A stretch of 64,000 nucleotides of DNA from Blastobasis lacticolella (Eukaryota > Arthropoda > Insecta > Lepidoptera > Blastobasidae), in contig LR990049.1 of assembly GCA_905147135.1 (NCBI GenBank), positions 8,697,428 through 8,761,427 on the forward strand, read 5' to 3'. Positions 23,090-35,080 of this stretch are shown one piece after another. Position 1 is the first letter of the stretch. The number at the start of each line of letters is the position of its first letter. Under the pieces are notes generated by a model that worked only from the letters and a program-made list of their open reading frames with translations, did no database searches and had not been told where the DNA came from. The position numbers were made by a program, and so were the translations under genes.

Positions 23090-24060
23090 CGGGTTCATCG
23101 CATCGCAAGTGCAGACGTTCGTAAATCATCGTTCAAAAATTTGCCAGTTGCCATTGAATGGGAGACCGGTCGGATTATCCACGGGCCATTAGCCCGCACC
23201 CCGCTTTGTCTGCTTCGCGCTAGCACCACATTGTCGCGGGCGCGAAAGGGTGTAGGTAATCGAGGACGATAATTACCTACCCACCTGCAGACTCCTGCTA
23301 TCCTGGTATCTTGTGCTGGTACCTACTAGTCGAAAAGATAATAAATAAAATTTTGTGGAAGTACGCCTTTAATGAGGAGCAATTGTTATTTAAGTGAATT
23401 CAAATATGGAAGGGATGAAAGATGTGCAGTAGGCAGTACCCAGGCAATTTCTTGTTGCTATTCCTTACTCACCGTAGTGACAACTACTCAGAGAACCGCT
23501 AGATTAGTTGAGTGGAGCTTGAGCCTACTAAGTTTGAATTGAAACTGCTAAACTGTACAATACGGCGACATTATCAATTCAGAGTTAGCGTATCAACGTT
23601 AGCTCTTCAACTTTTGCTTTTAGCCGGGAACCGCTTGAAGTTGAACGTTTCTATTGTCCAAATTGTTGCGTCTAAAATATCCATTGTGTGGTGGAATATT
23701 TAGTTAGGAATATTTCCATCGCCGATTGTTTCTGTGGGCATGGAGTCGGTATGTGGGCCGTTCTGGCTATGAGAGTATTTTCATTATATCGTGGCGGCTG
23801 ATCGACATCGCCGCGGCGGCCCCGAACACCGATATTGCATTTGCGATCTCCGAACGTGACAAAAGCCAGCTATATTTTAGTATTCACGCCAATGGAAAAA
23901 TTACACTCTTGAGACGGATATAGCTTAAGTTCATGCATGTCTTTTTAAACGTAAACTAGACCTACTGTGTTCACGTTACAATAATAAATAAATAAAATTT
24001 CATATATCATGTATTTTCATTTCATTTCATATCAACATTACGTACGTAGCACAGTACATA
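23090..24060. other. Unique block, no gene recognised
   Basis: 23090-23330 is GC-richer and non-repetitive. The plus frame 23726-23923 (65 aa) has no recognisable domain and no clear splice sites. A (tttcat)n-like patch lies at ~24010-24030. Confidence 0.35.
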
Positions 24061-24072
24061 AGTTGGACTCTT

Positions 24073-24260
24073 CCATCATCATCATCATCATCATATCAGC
24101 CGAAAGCCCACTGCTGTGCATAGGCCTCCCCAAGTGATCTCCACAAAGGCCGGTCCTGTGCCTTCCGCATCCAGGTCTGCGATCTTTACCAGGTCGTCGT
24201 TCCACGCTGCGTCTTCCGGTACGTGATCGCCACTCGAGAACTTTACTGCCCCATCGGTCA
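24073..24260 (-). mobile_element. RTE-like LINE 3' end fragment with (CAT)n tail
   Basis: A run of catcatcatcat at 24073-24095 is followed by agcccactgctgtgcatagg, cctccccaagtgatctccac and gcatccaggtctgcgatctt. This is the usual antisense view of an RTE-like 3' end. It is too short to show RT. Confidence 0.55.
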
Positions 24261-24756
24261 TGCTCTATCAGTAGACAAGTATTAAGTATTTTGCAAGAAG
24301 AGTCTGCTCATTCTTATAGTAGGCAGGGAGGGACCTACTATTCTCATAATATAAATTAAACATACACATAATATACACAAACATATTTCACTCTAGCTGC
24401 TACTCCGTGGCTTTCACTAACGTGGAATTCGCGTTTAAAATTTTCCCAGGTGAACTTTATATTTTCCGGAATTAAAAGTACCGTAGCGTTGAAGCGTTTA
24501 CGGATGGTATGACTGTGTCAAGCCTGAGGAGTGCGGCTGCTGGTTGGATAACATTATCCACTTTATTATCTGTGTCTGTCGCCAAGGAAAGATTCGCGCT
24601 GTTCCTTGCTGGGAAAGAAGGAATTAGGTACCTGAAACCAAGATATTTTATAACAGTTCGTGGCCGTCCAATGGTATATCCATTGTCGTAGAAGCCGATT
24701 AATGTCATATAGGTAGATCATGTAGACAAAATAAACAATGTTTGCTGAGTATTTTC

Positions 24757-24853
24757 AACCCGCCGCGGGCCGTCTAGGCGTGGAGATTATGTCAACGCTT
24801 TCACTAATTGGGAGGTTGCTCAAATCCAGCAGTGGACTGGTAATTGCTGATGA
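24757..24853 (+). repeat. Partial copy of the 14236 repeat family
   Basis: ccgtctaggcgtggagatta, tgtcaacgctttcactaatt, then caaatccagcagtggactgg. Diverged 3' half. Confidence 0.5.
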
Positions 24854-25470
24854 TATGACACGGCCAAGGGTGGTAAAACCATACTGCATATGAAACTTAA
24901 AAATGTAATATCGTCGTAACTTGTATTCAACATCATATAATAGTTTCCCGAATCGGATCAGGCGTCCGAAGACCAGATGGAAGATACAGTCTTAATAGCT
25001 TTAAGCCCGCCAATATTTTAAGCACAATAAAGTATAAACTAAACTTTATATAAGTATCTACCGTTGTAGGCTTCTAGGTATTGTAGTGTTGGCATTGTGT
25101 GAGTATACGAAACTTTTAGTGGAACCGTTTAAAATAGCCGAGTTTGCCATGCCCGCTTTAGTGTGGTCAGATGTTGATTGGAGTGAAAACATAGCGACCG
25201 CATTAATTCGATATGGATATTGTGACGGAATTGGATGAGCACTCGTCTATAACGCAGTACGGCACACAGTCTGCGGAATGTAGTAATCAACAGTTTGTTT
25301 GGACTAGACTAAATAAGAGCTATTAAAATTGGAACCTGTACAATAGAACAGGTACTCAATTACTATCGTAGTTAGAATAAAAATATGACTGTGAGAATGA
25401 TTTCCGCCAATGTACCTTTAGTGCATAAAGATTTAATAAATAAATGATTTATATATACTACATTACATTA
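24854..25470. other. No gene recognised
   Basis: AT-rich, without supported features. Confidence 0.45.
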
Positions 25471-25474
25471 CAGT

Positions 25475-25657
25475 ACTAGTGGACCCGACGCGACTTCATT
25501 CGTATATCCGTACTTTATCCTTACTTACCCTTTTTTCTTGCTTATAAACCTTCCTCTTAAATCACTCTATCTATTCTTGAAAATCGCATTAAGATCCATT
25601 GCGTAGTTTAAAATATCTAACCGTACATAGGTACAGACGGCGGTAAGCGACTTTGTA
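25475..25657 (-). mobile_element. Helitron-like fragment cut by a LINE insertion
   Basis: On the minus strand it ends gaagtcgcgtcgggtccactagt, with a hairpin-like gcgac core before CTAGT, and carries the family words cgtagtttaaaatatctaac and gtacagacggcggtaagcga on the plus strand. It stops abruptly at 25657, where the 3' tail of the LINE at 25658 begins. Confidence 0.45.
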
Positions 25658-27560
25658 TTAGATTTAGATTTAGATTTATTTATTACTCTTCTACAGTTTA
25701 CATAATAATATTACATTTGTCATCATATATCTATAAAAGAGATCGTCAAAATGAATACAATATTATAGAAAATTACACAATTGTATAACTTATTTAAAAA
25801 TGTATAAATGTCAAAAAATAAATTAATAGTCCGAAGTTTTATATAAAATATAGATAAGAATTTCCTCTAATTAATAAATTACCCAGGAGGTAAAATATTC
25901 AATAAAAAAATAAATGAAATATATGTCAATATTGGTAAATTACACAATCAAATGTCAAGAATACAAATAAGAAATTCAATATTTAAGATTAAATGTCTAT
26001 AACAAAAATAACTACAACAATGTCGATAACAAAATCAATGGATATGTCAAAATACAATTAATAATACATATAATCACATTTAAAAGTATATTAATTAGTT
26101 ACCCAGAAGATAAAATATCAAAATAATGAATACAATGAATGTGATATGTCATCAAATGTCAATAATAATAATAACAATAACTGCCATAAATATGTCAAAA
26201 GTAAAATGAATTGTATTTTATACATGTAATAACCACATTGAATGTCAAAGAATAACAAATTTAATCTTCCTTATATGTAAGGTATTCATTTACAGAATAG
26301 AATACATTGTCCAATAAAAAGTTTCTCAGCCGGCGGGCAAACGTTTCGTCAGTTTGTTCTTTCTTGATAGACGTGGGTAGGTTATCGTAAAGTTTCGGAC
26401 CTATTATACGGGGTCTTTTCTGCGAGTGCAGTTCGATGCTGGACTACAGCCAGTCGTCCCGCGCCTCTCAGACCGTGCCCGCCATCCGTGCGACAATCAA
26501 AGCTTCCAAGATTACGCCTTACATACATAATTACATTATAAATGTATAATGAGAATAGCGACATTATCTGATGTTTTTTAAACAATGGCCTGCATGTGTC
26601 CCTTGGTCTCGCGTTCTCGATTATCCTAACGGCCCGTTTCTGCAGTACTAGCACACGTCCGGAGTCCGTGGAATTGCCCCACAGAATGGCTCCGTAGGAT
26701 AACAGGGAATGAAAGTACGCGAAGTACGCTTGCCGCAGCACACTCGTCGATACAAGTGGCCGGAGCTTGCGTAGCGCATACACTGCACTGCTGAGACGAT
26801 CGCACAGGGTTTCAACGTGCATCTTCCAGTTCAGTTTCGAGTCAAGTGTAAGACCAAGGAACTTTCACTCATCACAACTGGGGATAGGAGCAGTTATTCT
26901 TGTCCGAGATATTGCTCTCCCGGTGAACACAATCAGATGTGACTTTGATTCATTTAGTATGAGTCCGTTGCATGAAAACCACTGCCCCAATTTCTCACAT
27001 AGAATATTAATCTTAGTGCTGAGCTCGTCACACGAACGTGCGCACACCACCACCGTAGTATCATCAGCAAACAGTATAATAAGCCCTCCGTGATGGCTGA
27101 TGGAAGGTCGTTCACGAAGACTAAGAACAATGTGTTCCCAAGCGCTGATCCTTGCGGAATTCCTACAGTGACGTCACCCGCCGTGGACCTGTACTTACCT
27201 CCATCTGTAGATACCTCAACCGTCTGTTTTCTATCTAGCAGGAATGATTTAATAAGATCATGAGAAATTCCGGTGATTCCATATACCTTCATTTTTTCCA
27301 GTAATAAGTCATGTTGAATAACGTCGAAGGCCTTCGAAAGATCACAAAAAATACCAGCTGTCTTGTACTTTTCATCGATCCCAGTGATTACGCAATCTAC
27401 AACATGTTGTGATGCTGTTGTTGTAGATTTATTTTTCCTATACGCATACTGTCGGTCAGTCAGTAGGTCGTTTTGTTCAAAATGCTTCATTAAATTAGTG
27501 GATATAATCGATTCAGTAATTTTTGATATAATTAAACTATGTATATGATATGTAGCCAGA
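25658..27560 (-). mobile_element. LINE with most of its reverse transcriptase, two frameshifts
   Basis: In minus-strand order: SKITESIISTNLMKHFEQND (~27530-27470), AGIFCDLSKAFDVIQHDLLL (~27350), VGIPQGSALGN (~27160), FADDTTVVVC (~27060), then NGLILNESKSHLIVFTG (~26940), KFLGLTLDSKLNW (~26850) and a C-terminal domain (YGAILWGNSTDSGRVLVLQK, ~26680) to 26382. The LSKAFD, GIPQG and catalytic FADD motifs are all present, but a frameshift precedes FADD and another precedes KFLG, so no single ORF spans it. A ~720-bp AT-rich 3' UTR ends in (agattt)n repeats at 25659-25677. The element is 5'-truncated within the RT; the endonuclease is missing. Jockey/CR1-like; clade not certain. Confidence 0.9.
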
Positions 27561-28017
27561 CTAGCTAGATACAGTGCATAAAGCTTATCAGATCAGAGTG
27601 CTTGGCCGTTGTTAGCATCATCACTTATTTCGTTTGAAAATGCACCTAAACTTGCTTATTGAATATTGCCTTTTCCAGTGAAATAATTCAGGCAGATTTC
27701 GGCGAAAACGATAAACTTCATACAACTTTGACGTAATTCTGTTTAAACCGTAATCCTACTTCAAGGAATCCTTATCATTTAAATAACTATCAGCGAGCAC
27801 CTGTTAATGGCTTCGCTGTTATAAATGTTTTTAATGGGTAATCATTAATCAATCAGTAATCAAGTTACAAATAAATGTAAGTTGCTGTTGGTTTCTGAAT
27901 AAAATAAATAAAATAAAAATAAAAGCAACGATTGAAAGACACATTACGTCTACTGGCGATTAGTTCAGAATGATTTTGAAATCTCTGCTGTTCACACATA
28001 ACAGGCCACACCGGCAC
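27561..28017. other. No gene recognised
   Basis: AT-rich. Nothing supported. Confidence 0.45.
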
Positions 28018-28664
28018 AGACGCGGATCCAGGATTTGGTTGAGGGGGGGGGGGGGGGGGGGGGGCAAAAGTCTAGGTATCTTCTAATTATAGGTGTTCTC
28101 TACTCAATGAGTGAGAGTCATACATAAAAATAATTGCCCTTTTTAGTGGGGTAAACAATAAATGAATGAGTGAGCGGAGCAAGCTCTTAGGTTTTAAAAC
28201 CTGGGGAGAACAACGAATGTGTGAGCAGGCGGTGCAAGCTCGAAAATTTTGAGATTTTGGATTTTTACAGCAATGAGTGATCTTTACAAAAGTAACTTAG
28301 CACGAAACTTTTAACATTATGGTTCTTAAAAGCTGGGGTGATTGTTAAAATGAATTTTTGAGCAAGCATAGCGAGCTCGGAATTGAAGGTTTTAAAAGAT
28401 TGGTGAATAATATGACAAAACTGAAGGCGTTGAATGGGCGAACGACGCGAGCTCGAAGTTTTTTATATTACTGTTCTAAAAGTTGGAGTGATTGATAAAA
28501 TTAATAAAAGAATTGAACGAGCGCAGCGAGCTTAGAATTATTGGCCTTTTGGCTCATAAAACCGTAGACGATTGTGAGTCAGAGTTGGGGCTGGGGGTAT
28601 GGGGGGGGGGGAATTGCACCCATTGCCCCCCCCCCCCCCCCCCCCCCCCCTCTGGATCCGCGCC
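28018..28664. mobile_element. TIR-bounded element with G22 and C25 tracts
   Basis: The ends are inverted: gacgcggatccagg on the left, and ctggatccgcgcc, read in reverse, on the right. Just inside lie 22 G (28043-28064) and 25 C (28626-28650), which could pair over the ~560-bp interior. The interior has degenerate repeats built on a gagcaagc/gcagcgagct core at about 28175, 28235, 28365, 28445 and 28525. The plus frames here (prolines from the C tract) are artefacts. The superfamily is unknown and there is no transposase. Confidence 0.6.
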
Positions 28665-29795
28665 TGCTCTGTCATCATCTACCTCAAGGTTACACAATCG
28701 AGCACCCGAGGCATGTCAAGCCTACAGCAGTTTCTCGAGACCTGATAGCATTTGCTTTGCACTCCTCAGGGTGGGCCCTCAAAGACACTTATTCCAAATA
28801 GCCATATTTGCTTGTGTATTCTATCTGTGCAATATCTTTACCGAAGCCCCTATCCATGATGTTTAACTCAATAAAGTACTGAACAGATTTTTCATGCTGA
28901 TTTCGAAAATGGATACCTACAGTAAATCATGATTAAGGTTAACTCCTATGTAGTCCCTTTTGCGAAATCAATAGTACTCAAACGTACAAAATATACAAAA
29001 TCAGTTCTTGCTAAAGAACACGTTAACTACCTATTTAGCAAGTTTTCTTACAAAAAAATCCGATGTAATAAAATTACTACTCAAATAGTAAATGCGGAAA
29101 GTAATACCTAAATATAATGTAAACTATTAATACTTGTTATTATAGTAATTTCGCTTCAATTCAAATGTTATTCTGGGCAACGGTAAAGACTACAGCATTA
29201 CCTTGCACGAATCTTTGGGTGTGAACTCAACTAGCAATAACGCATTCCACTCGCCCCGTTTAATCTGTTCCTAATCGGTAATCAAGGCTGCGATAAGGGA
29301 AGCTACCTTCCCGTCTTACTAGAATGTTAATTATCAAACTACCCACATGGACGAGTCGGGTCAGGTAGAACTGATACAGCGAGGTTGTGATCGCCAAATG
29401 AAGATAAGTACCGGTTATAAAGAATATTCATGTGATCTTTTATTCTTAATTCGAGTAATGTTTTATTTATTATTGGTAATGACAAATGGTGAGGGTAACT
29501 CAGACCAAAGTTACCACAGACATGTAAACGTAAGAGTAGGTAATGTAACGAACCATGAGCTCGTCACCGTACAATTTATTGATATATCGTATGTTTTTAG
29601 TTGATAAACTTAGAAATGAATTAGTATATCATACACAGAGCAGTGTGTGGTTAAAATATATTTTGCTTATCATGATTTATTTAATTGAATGCTCTCTAAT
29701 GCTTAAACAGAACTTGCTTTTGTAATAAATTTGTTAACAGTAACATTTTATTTCAAAAGCACGTAATAAATTTACGCTATTGATTAGTTGAAGAC
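28665..29795. other. No gene recognised
   Basis: AT-rich. The frames at 28929-29111 and 29347-29604 have no domain and no splice context. Confidence 0.4.
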
Positions 29796-29799
29796 AGAC

Positions 29800-30950
29800 A
29801 AAATATTCGTGAACATCTTGAATGAGAATTTAATATGTTGCGCACATTTAAGCAATTCTTACAGCGCGTTTTTGAATCCAGACACAAAGACCAAGCTGAC
29901 ATACCGGTGCTCCCGCCCATCTTCTTCTTCTTATCGAGTCGATGGACTAAAACTCTCACTTATACTTTATTCGCCCAGTATTCGGCGACGGATACAGCGT
30001 TTGAACTGGCCTTGAACAAGTCCTCCATGGTACAAGTTTTAGGGCACGCCGAGCATGAAACGAGGTGGTCCATAGTTTGCGGAGATATGCCACAGTCGCA
30101 CTGAGAACTGTCATTTGTATATCCCCACTTAAAGAGATTCTCTTTGCATATGCCCACCTGGGTTCGCAGCCTATTTAACGCCTTCCAGGTTGACCACGGA
30201 AGTTTGTTTCCGGGTGGGAGCTTTTCAGTAGGAGGGATAAAGGCGGGATTGGAAAATTTATTGATCCACAGGTTTCTTCTGGCTGTGGGGGCGTCACTTT
30301 CACAGGCAGTGGTGGTCGTCAAAAAACTGGATCGGCTTTTCAATCTCTTGACAGTAGGTTCCTGACCATAGAGAGGGTGCCGTGAGTCCTTTTCCTGTTT
30401 GCGTTTCTCAACTGCACTGGCTATCTCTCTGCGGACGGCTGGTGGAGCAATGCCAGCTAGTGGATACAACTTACTTACCGGAGTCGGTTTAAGACATCCG
30501 GTGATTATCCGGCATGTGTCGTTAAGAGCTGTATCCACTGTCTTAGCATGAGCCGATCGGTGCCATACGGGACACGCATATTCGCCCGCAGAGAAACATA
30601 GTGCTAAACCGGTAGAGCGTAAAACCTGTGGCGTGGCACCCCATTTTGAGGAAATGAGGCGTGAGAGTAGGTTGTTTCGGGCAGTTACTTTGTGGCGTAT
30701 GTTCTCACAGTTTTTCCTATAAGTAAGAGAACGGTCTAAGGTGATGCCAAGATATTTTGGGGAGCTACAATGGCCTACTGGGATTCCCTGCCATGAGATA
30801 TTAAGTTTGCGATTCGCTGATCTATTTCGTAAGTGAAATGCGCATGACTGGGTCTTTGTAGGATTGGGCCTCAACGCGTTCTCCTTATAATATTCACTGA
30901 GGCTGGACAAGGCGGTTTCGAGCTTGGTTTCCGCCAAGAAGTTTCTTCTT
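29800..30950 (-). mobile_element. 5'-truncated LINE with an uninterrupted C-terminal ORF
   Basis: The minus frame 29960-30937 is open for 325 codons, unusually long for this window. It reads NPTKTQSCAFHLRNRSAN, PKYLGITLDRSLTYRKNC, VTARNNLLSRLISSKWGA, STGLALCFSAGEYACPVWHR, RIITGCLKPTPVSKLYPLAG and, at the end, a C-X-C-X8-H-X3-C cluster (from residue ~287). This is the thumb/C-terminal part of a non-LTR RT. The catalytic region is absent because of the 5' truncation near 30950. The intact frame suggests a younger copy than the other LINEs here. The 29777-29959 frames are its 3' UTR. Confidence 0.88.
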
Positions 30951-31225
30951 CGCCATAGACGGGAGCTATACTTTAAATGGAGTCTGACTTGAACCTTGGG
31001 AAGTCATTGGTCACCTAATTACAGTATACGATGAATATGGTCAGTGGTTGTGATGATGCATTTGACTAAATACCTACTGAAAAGAATTCTTGACAAAACA
31101 AGGATGACAAAACAACACAAACGACCAACATAGAGCAAAAGGGGTTAATTATCATGTTTGGCTATTTAACGGGTTTTCAGTATCTGATGAATTAAATGGT
31201 CCATGAAAAGTTGTAATATGTATGT

Positions 31226-31644
31226 GTTTTATGCCCTGCCCAGACATGTGTCAAGATCTGTACAAAGATGCGCAAAGACTATGTGTGGGAGCCTATTTGT
31301 AAATATGTGTACAAATATTTCATATTTGCCATTCATGTGTCGGTTTTCGGCGTACATCAAAGGGCGCTAGCCATAAATATTTAGACGACTCCCACACTAT
31401 TTACAAAGATTTAATTCGCTGTTACGCGGTCTGACACCATTATGTCCGCTATCTAAAACTGATCCAAAATATTTGCGAACCATGTAAGAAGTCGCTCTTG
31501 TAAAAGAGTAAAACTTTGTAAAAACATGTGTAGGTACACATCTTGACACATGCCTGGACCCGGCTTTAGAAATTCTACATCTAGAGGTGTAGGTAATCAC
31601 CGGAGAGAAGAAATATTTTTTGTTGTCAGGGCAGGGCGTGAAAC
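31226..31644. mobile_element. Non-autonomous TIR element (~420 bp)
   Basis: The left end gttttatgccctgcccagac and the right end (reverse complement gtttcacgccctgccctgac) match. The next left segment, catgtgtcaagatctgtac, pairs with catgtgtcaagatgtgtac on the right, after a ~75-bp insertion in the right arm. The 31397-31726 minus frame overlaps it and is not a gene. Confidence 0.65.
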
Positions 31645-32270
31645 ATTGGCTGAAGCGGGTTACGACATTGACAAGGGAGTTCAACGGTGAATAAAAGTTT
31701 CTCGTAAGCTCCTCGCAAAGTTTCACGCCGTATTATGATGTATGAACGGCAAATATTGAACTTTACGAAAAAAATAATAAAGAGAGACATTATGTTATGA
31801 AACCTTCTGAGGAACTTGAATTTGAGTACATTTAGTAGCCTGTTAAATGTAGGTAGATAATTGCCTTTATCAGGTTTTGTATGTCGGGATGAGATAAAGT
31901 ATTATTATGTATCTACTCGGCCTGTGTGTAGAAAATATGTCCTATAACAAGTACTATACACATATTACACAGACACAGACAGAGACAGATTATTATTGAC
32001 AGATTTAGTATTTCAATTTTATAGGTATGTATTGGTAAAGTACTCATTCTACGAATGAGTTGGATTAAGCCTGGCATAACCCCATATCCAATATTAATTT
32101 ACCCTTTACATGGCATATTTATATACCTACTTACAACCATAACATTCACGGTCTACATTTATAACTTTCATCCGATATTTCTCGGTAACTGTTAATAATC
32201 GACGAAACGGCGGGATAAAATTATAAATAGTGAACCGCGATTAATCCATTAAAAGTTGTTCCATTTGGAA
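31645..32270. other. No gene recognised
   Basis: AT-rich, no supported feature. Confidence 0.45.
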
Positions 32271-32274
32271 TCTA

Positions 32275-32440
32275 TGAAGTTTGACGTGATCTGTGTGTCT
32301 GTCTGTGGCATTGTAGCTCCCGAACATATGGACCGATTTGTTGTTAGTTTTGTTTCATTAAAATCGGTTTAGCTCTATAGAAAATATTTGAGTATATGTG
32401 AACTTGGTCGGGGATTATCCGACTTTTCTGTCGGTTGTTA
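32275..32440 (+). repeat. Dispersed non-autonomous repeat fragment
   Basis: gtgtgtctgtctgtggcatt, gtagctcccgaacatatgga and ccgatttgttgttagttttg form a common lepidopteran repeat motif (judged from memory). There is no partner copy in this window. Confidence 0.35.
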
Positions 32441-33018
32441 ATATTAATATTTCCATACGAAATATTAATAACTAATTAACCTCTAGAAGAGAATGTACCT
32501 CAGTCTCGGTTACTATAATTAGTTAAATTCGTGTTGGAATGTGGCTCTTTGTTCGCTCGCTCTCGCACCCGAGCGCGCGTCCCCTGCGAACTCGTTACGT
32601 CCGCGGGTTGAACGTTCCTGTATCATATTATGTTGGTGCTCGGAGGTTGTTAAATTGTACAAACTTTCAGGCTTAGTAATTTACTCAAAGCTGGGAGTAT
32701 TAATTAAAGGGAGCACCGGCGTTGTATCAGCTTCAATCGTGTAGATTGAGAAGCCGATGTCTAGAAACTTCGAGGATAATTTACACGTAACACTCTCAGT
32801 GGAAATTCCTGGTTTGCGGTGCCTTTTGATACGTACACCGAGAAGTGGCGGTACGTTTCCAAAATGGCCGACCTACGGCTGTAGCAATCTTGCAATACTT
32901 TTAATTGTTATTTACGTTACATAATATTAATTATTTTTATTAAAGGCTGATAAACGGTCAATTGTTAAAATAAATAATAAATACCGTAACGTGACATATT
33001 GTTCAACCAATCAGCGGA

Positions 33019-33110
33019 AAACCTTGGTCAACCTCGCTTCGCCAATGATATTAAGAGGCACACCCAACAAATGGCGAGCTATTTGCAGTCAATTGTTGGT
33101 ATATATAATA
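33019..33110 (+). repeat. Dispersed repeat shared with 43182
   Basis: aaccttggtcaacctcgctt, cgccaatgatattaagaggc and acacccaacaaatggcgagc match gaccttggtcaccgtcactt, cgccgaaggtattaggaggt and gagtggcgac at 43182-43240. Probably a fragment of transposon coding sequence. Confidence 0.45.
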
Positions 33111-33368
33111 ATATGTAGTTATAGGAATCCAGTCTTAGATACTTCGCTAAACATTTTTAGTTTACCAATATTTTAGATGTCATTACTATTTATCACTAGC
33201 ATTTGAATGCGGACTTCGTTCGTATAGACCACTTTTGTAGCCTCTCTAAAGTAGAGCAAGTACAGAGAGTTCACCGGCCGTTGTGCTCTAATGGCCTACC
33301 CCTACGCCTTCTGCACCGATAGGCTAATGGTGACTCTCTACGAACTCGACAAGGTAATTTATTTTAAA

Positions 33369-33530
33369 TCATCATCACCATCATCATCCTTCTTCGGCAT
33401 CTTCGCGTCGTAAGCCATTCGCTCTCGCATCGAACTCATCGCTTCTTAGGCCATCCTCGATACCTACCCTCTCCTCCTCTCCCTCGGACCTCTTCCCCGA
33501 TACCGGCAGTTTTGGGGACCTATTTCCTAC
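33369..33530 (-). repeat. Dispersed repeat, (catcat) head, ataccggca core
   Basis: It starts atcatcaccatcatcatcct and contains cgtcgtaagccattcgctct, ttaggccatcctcgat and ttccccgataccggcagttt. Sister copies are at 34718-34925 and 37272-37505. The simple catcat head suggests the antisense 3' end of an RTE-like LINE. Confidence 0.55.
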
Positions 33531-33844
33531 ACAAGGTCATTCATTTTTAATGCAAGGCTGATATTTCCATGCATCACCTGCTTCCGATGCCGTAGCTATA
33601 AAGTTATAAGTAACCATGGCCACGAACTTAGTATTTCGTCGCCGGTACAATTCGATTAAAAGTTTCTCAATAACATTTCCTGTGTTTACCGTAACTCCAT
33701 CGGAACGGAAAATACACAACGTTACCTTCCAATCATACGTCGAATTGTAGCGTCGCAGCTTTGGGTCCGCCATATTGACTCCAAATAATTTATTGTGACA
33801 GGTTAATGTCGCTTTATTTATCATAACATTAATATACTTACGAC

Positions 33845-34095
33845 GACCTGAGTGGTTCAGTTGACATGCCGGTCTGCCACGTAGAGGTACCGAGTTCGAT
33901 TCCCGGCCGAGCAAAAATTGAACTGATGATTTTTAATTTCTGGTACGGATGTTATATGTATAATAAGTATGTATTTAAAAGTATATTAGTAGTTTATCAG
34001 TTATCTAGCACCCATAACACAAGCTCTGCTTACTTTGGGACTAGATGGCGCTGCGTGAATTTGTCCACGATTATTTATTATTTATTATTATTTAC
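33845..34095 (+). mobile_element. tRNA-derived SINE, second copy
   Basis: A box ctgagtggttcagttgacat (~33848), B box gagttcgattccc (~33892), then the same body as the 3358 copy (aaaattgaactgatgatttt, tagtagtttatcagttatct). This copy retains a segment missing from the first (ttactttgggactagatggc, gctgcgtgaatttgtcca) and ends in (ttattat)n. Confidence 0.8.
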
Positions 34096-34568
34096 ATGTT
34101 TTTACACCGTGTTATGGTTCCGTGGCAGCCACATTGAATTTCGGGATAAAATATAAAATATTTGTTTATCAAATATCCAAATCTAAATGGATTTGGATTA
34201 CCCAAGTAATTGAGAAACAAACACCTTTTACTACTGTGCATACGCCACCTGGGTACCTATATTAAAAGTCATTTGTTAACCGTAGTATCTACACCTGATA
34301 GAACTGCCACAGTTATATTTTTAGTAACCATGGTACCTTCTACCCAATGGCGCATGGTACTACGGTTATAACCATCTTCAAACTGAGTTGCACTCTGATA
34401 ACATTTAGCTTCTCTATGCTTGTACCTAACCGTAATATCATGTGCTGATTGGCGTATGTGGTATTTTATCGCCATTTGAATACAAGCAATGTTTGTAACA
34501 TTTCCATGATTTTGATACTGTCCCAAAGTTCAACCAAAGCACAGTACCAACGATTGTACTAAACTAAC

Positions 34569-34638
34569 CAAAGAGATTGGAATGTTAGCGACCTCCATGT
34601 AGACTGGCAAGAAGGTCGTTAGCATTCCAATCTCTTTG
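34569..34638. mobile_element. 70-bp hairpin with 26-bp arms
   Basis: caaagagattggaatgttag cgacct on the left pairs with the reverse of the right arm (caaagagattggaatgctaa cgacct), two differences in 26 bp, with an 18-nt loop. A very short MITE, or an inverted duplication. Confidence 0.8.
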
Positions 34639-34717
34639 AAAATAACTACTTTATTAGTTGACTAGTTATATTTCTGCTAGCAATAAAGTGTTTATCTATT
34701 TAGTCTTTGCTAATTAT

Positions 34718-34925
34718 CATCATCTTAGTGTCTATCACGGCTTATACCAGGGTCCACTTTGTTACTTTTCCTTCTCCACTTAGTACGCCTTCAACATCCT
34801 CACGTCGTAGGCCGTGGCCTCCTGCATTCTACTCAGCGATATCAATCCATACGCGGGATATCTTTCCGCATACCGGAAGATTTTTACGCACTCGTGACCA
34901 AACTACTGTTTAGAGACCGCTGCAT
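34718..34925 (-). repeat. Dispersed repeat, copy of the 33369 family
   Basis: atcatcatcttagtgtctat, then tccttctccacttagtacgc, gtcgtaggccgtggcctcct and atctttccgcataccggaag. It continues further than the 33369 copy (ttacgcactcgtgaccaaac). Confidence 0.55.
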
Positions 34926-35027
34926 TATCATTCCGTTGGGGTGAGTTTTAAAATTCCTTACTAAGCTTCCTACAAATAAACCTAACTGAATCCGGTACAT
35001 ATATGAATATATACTAGACAGGTATGT

Positions 35028-35080
35028 TACATCTTCGGCCGCATCGTCGCTTCCCTTGAAGTGAGATGGCAGACAAATGC
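35028..35080 (+). mobile_element. 3' UTR fragment of the 20.5-kb LINE family, plus orientation
   Basis: catcttcggccgcatcgtcg, cttcccttgaagtgagatgg and cagacaaatgc are the reverse complement of the tail at 20545-20600. Confidence 0.5.

Noticed and set aside
24073..24096. CAT microsatellite as an independent feature
   Set aside because: It is the simple-repeat tail of the adjoining LINE-like fragment.
28492..28866. Proline-rich protein frames
   Set aside because: Proline run comes from the C25 tract of the TIR element.
31397..31726. 109-aa minus frame
   Set aside because: Lies across a TIR element and has no domain.
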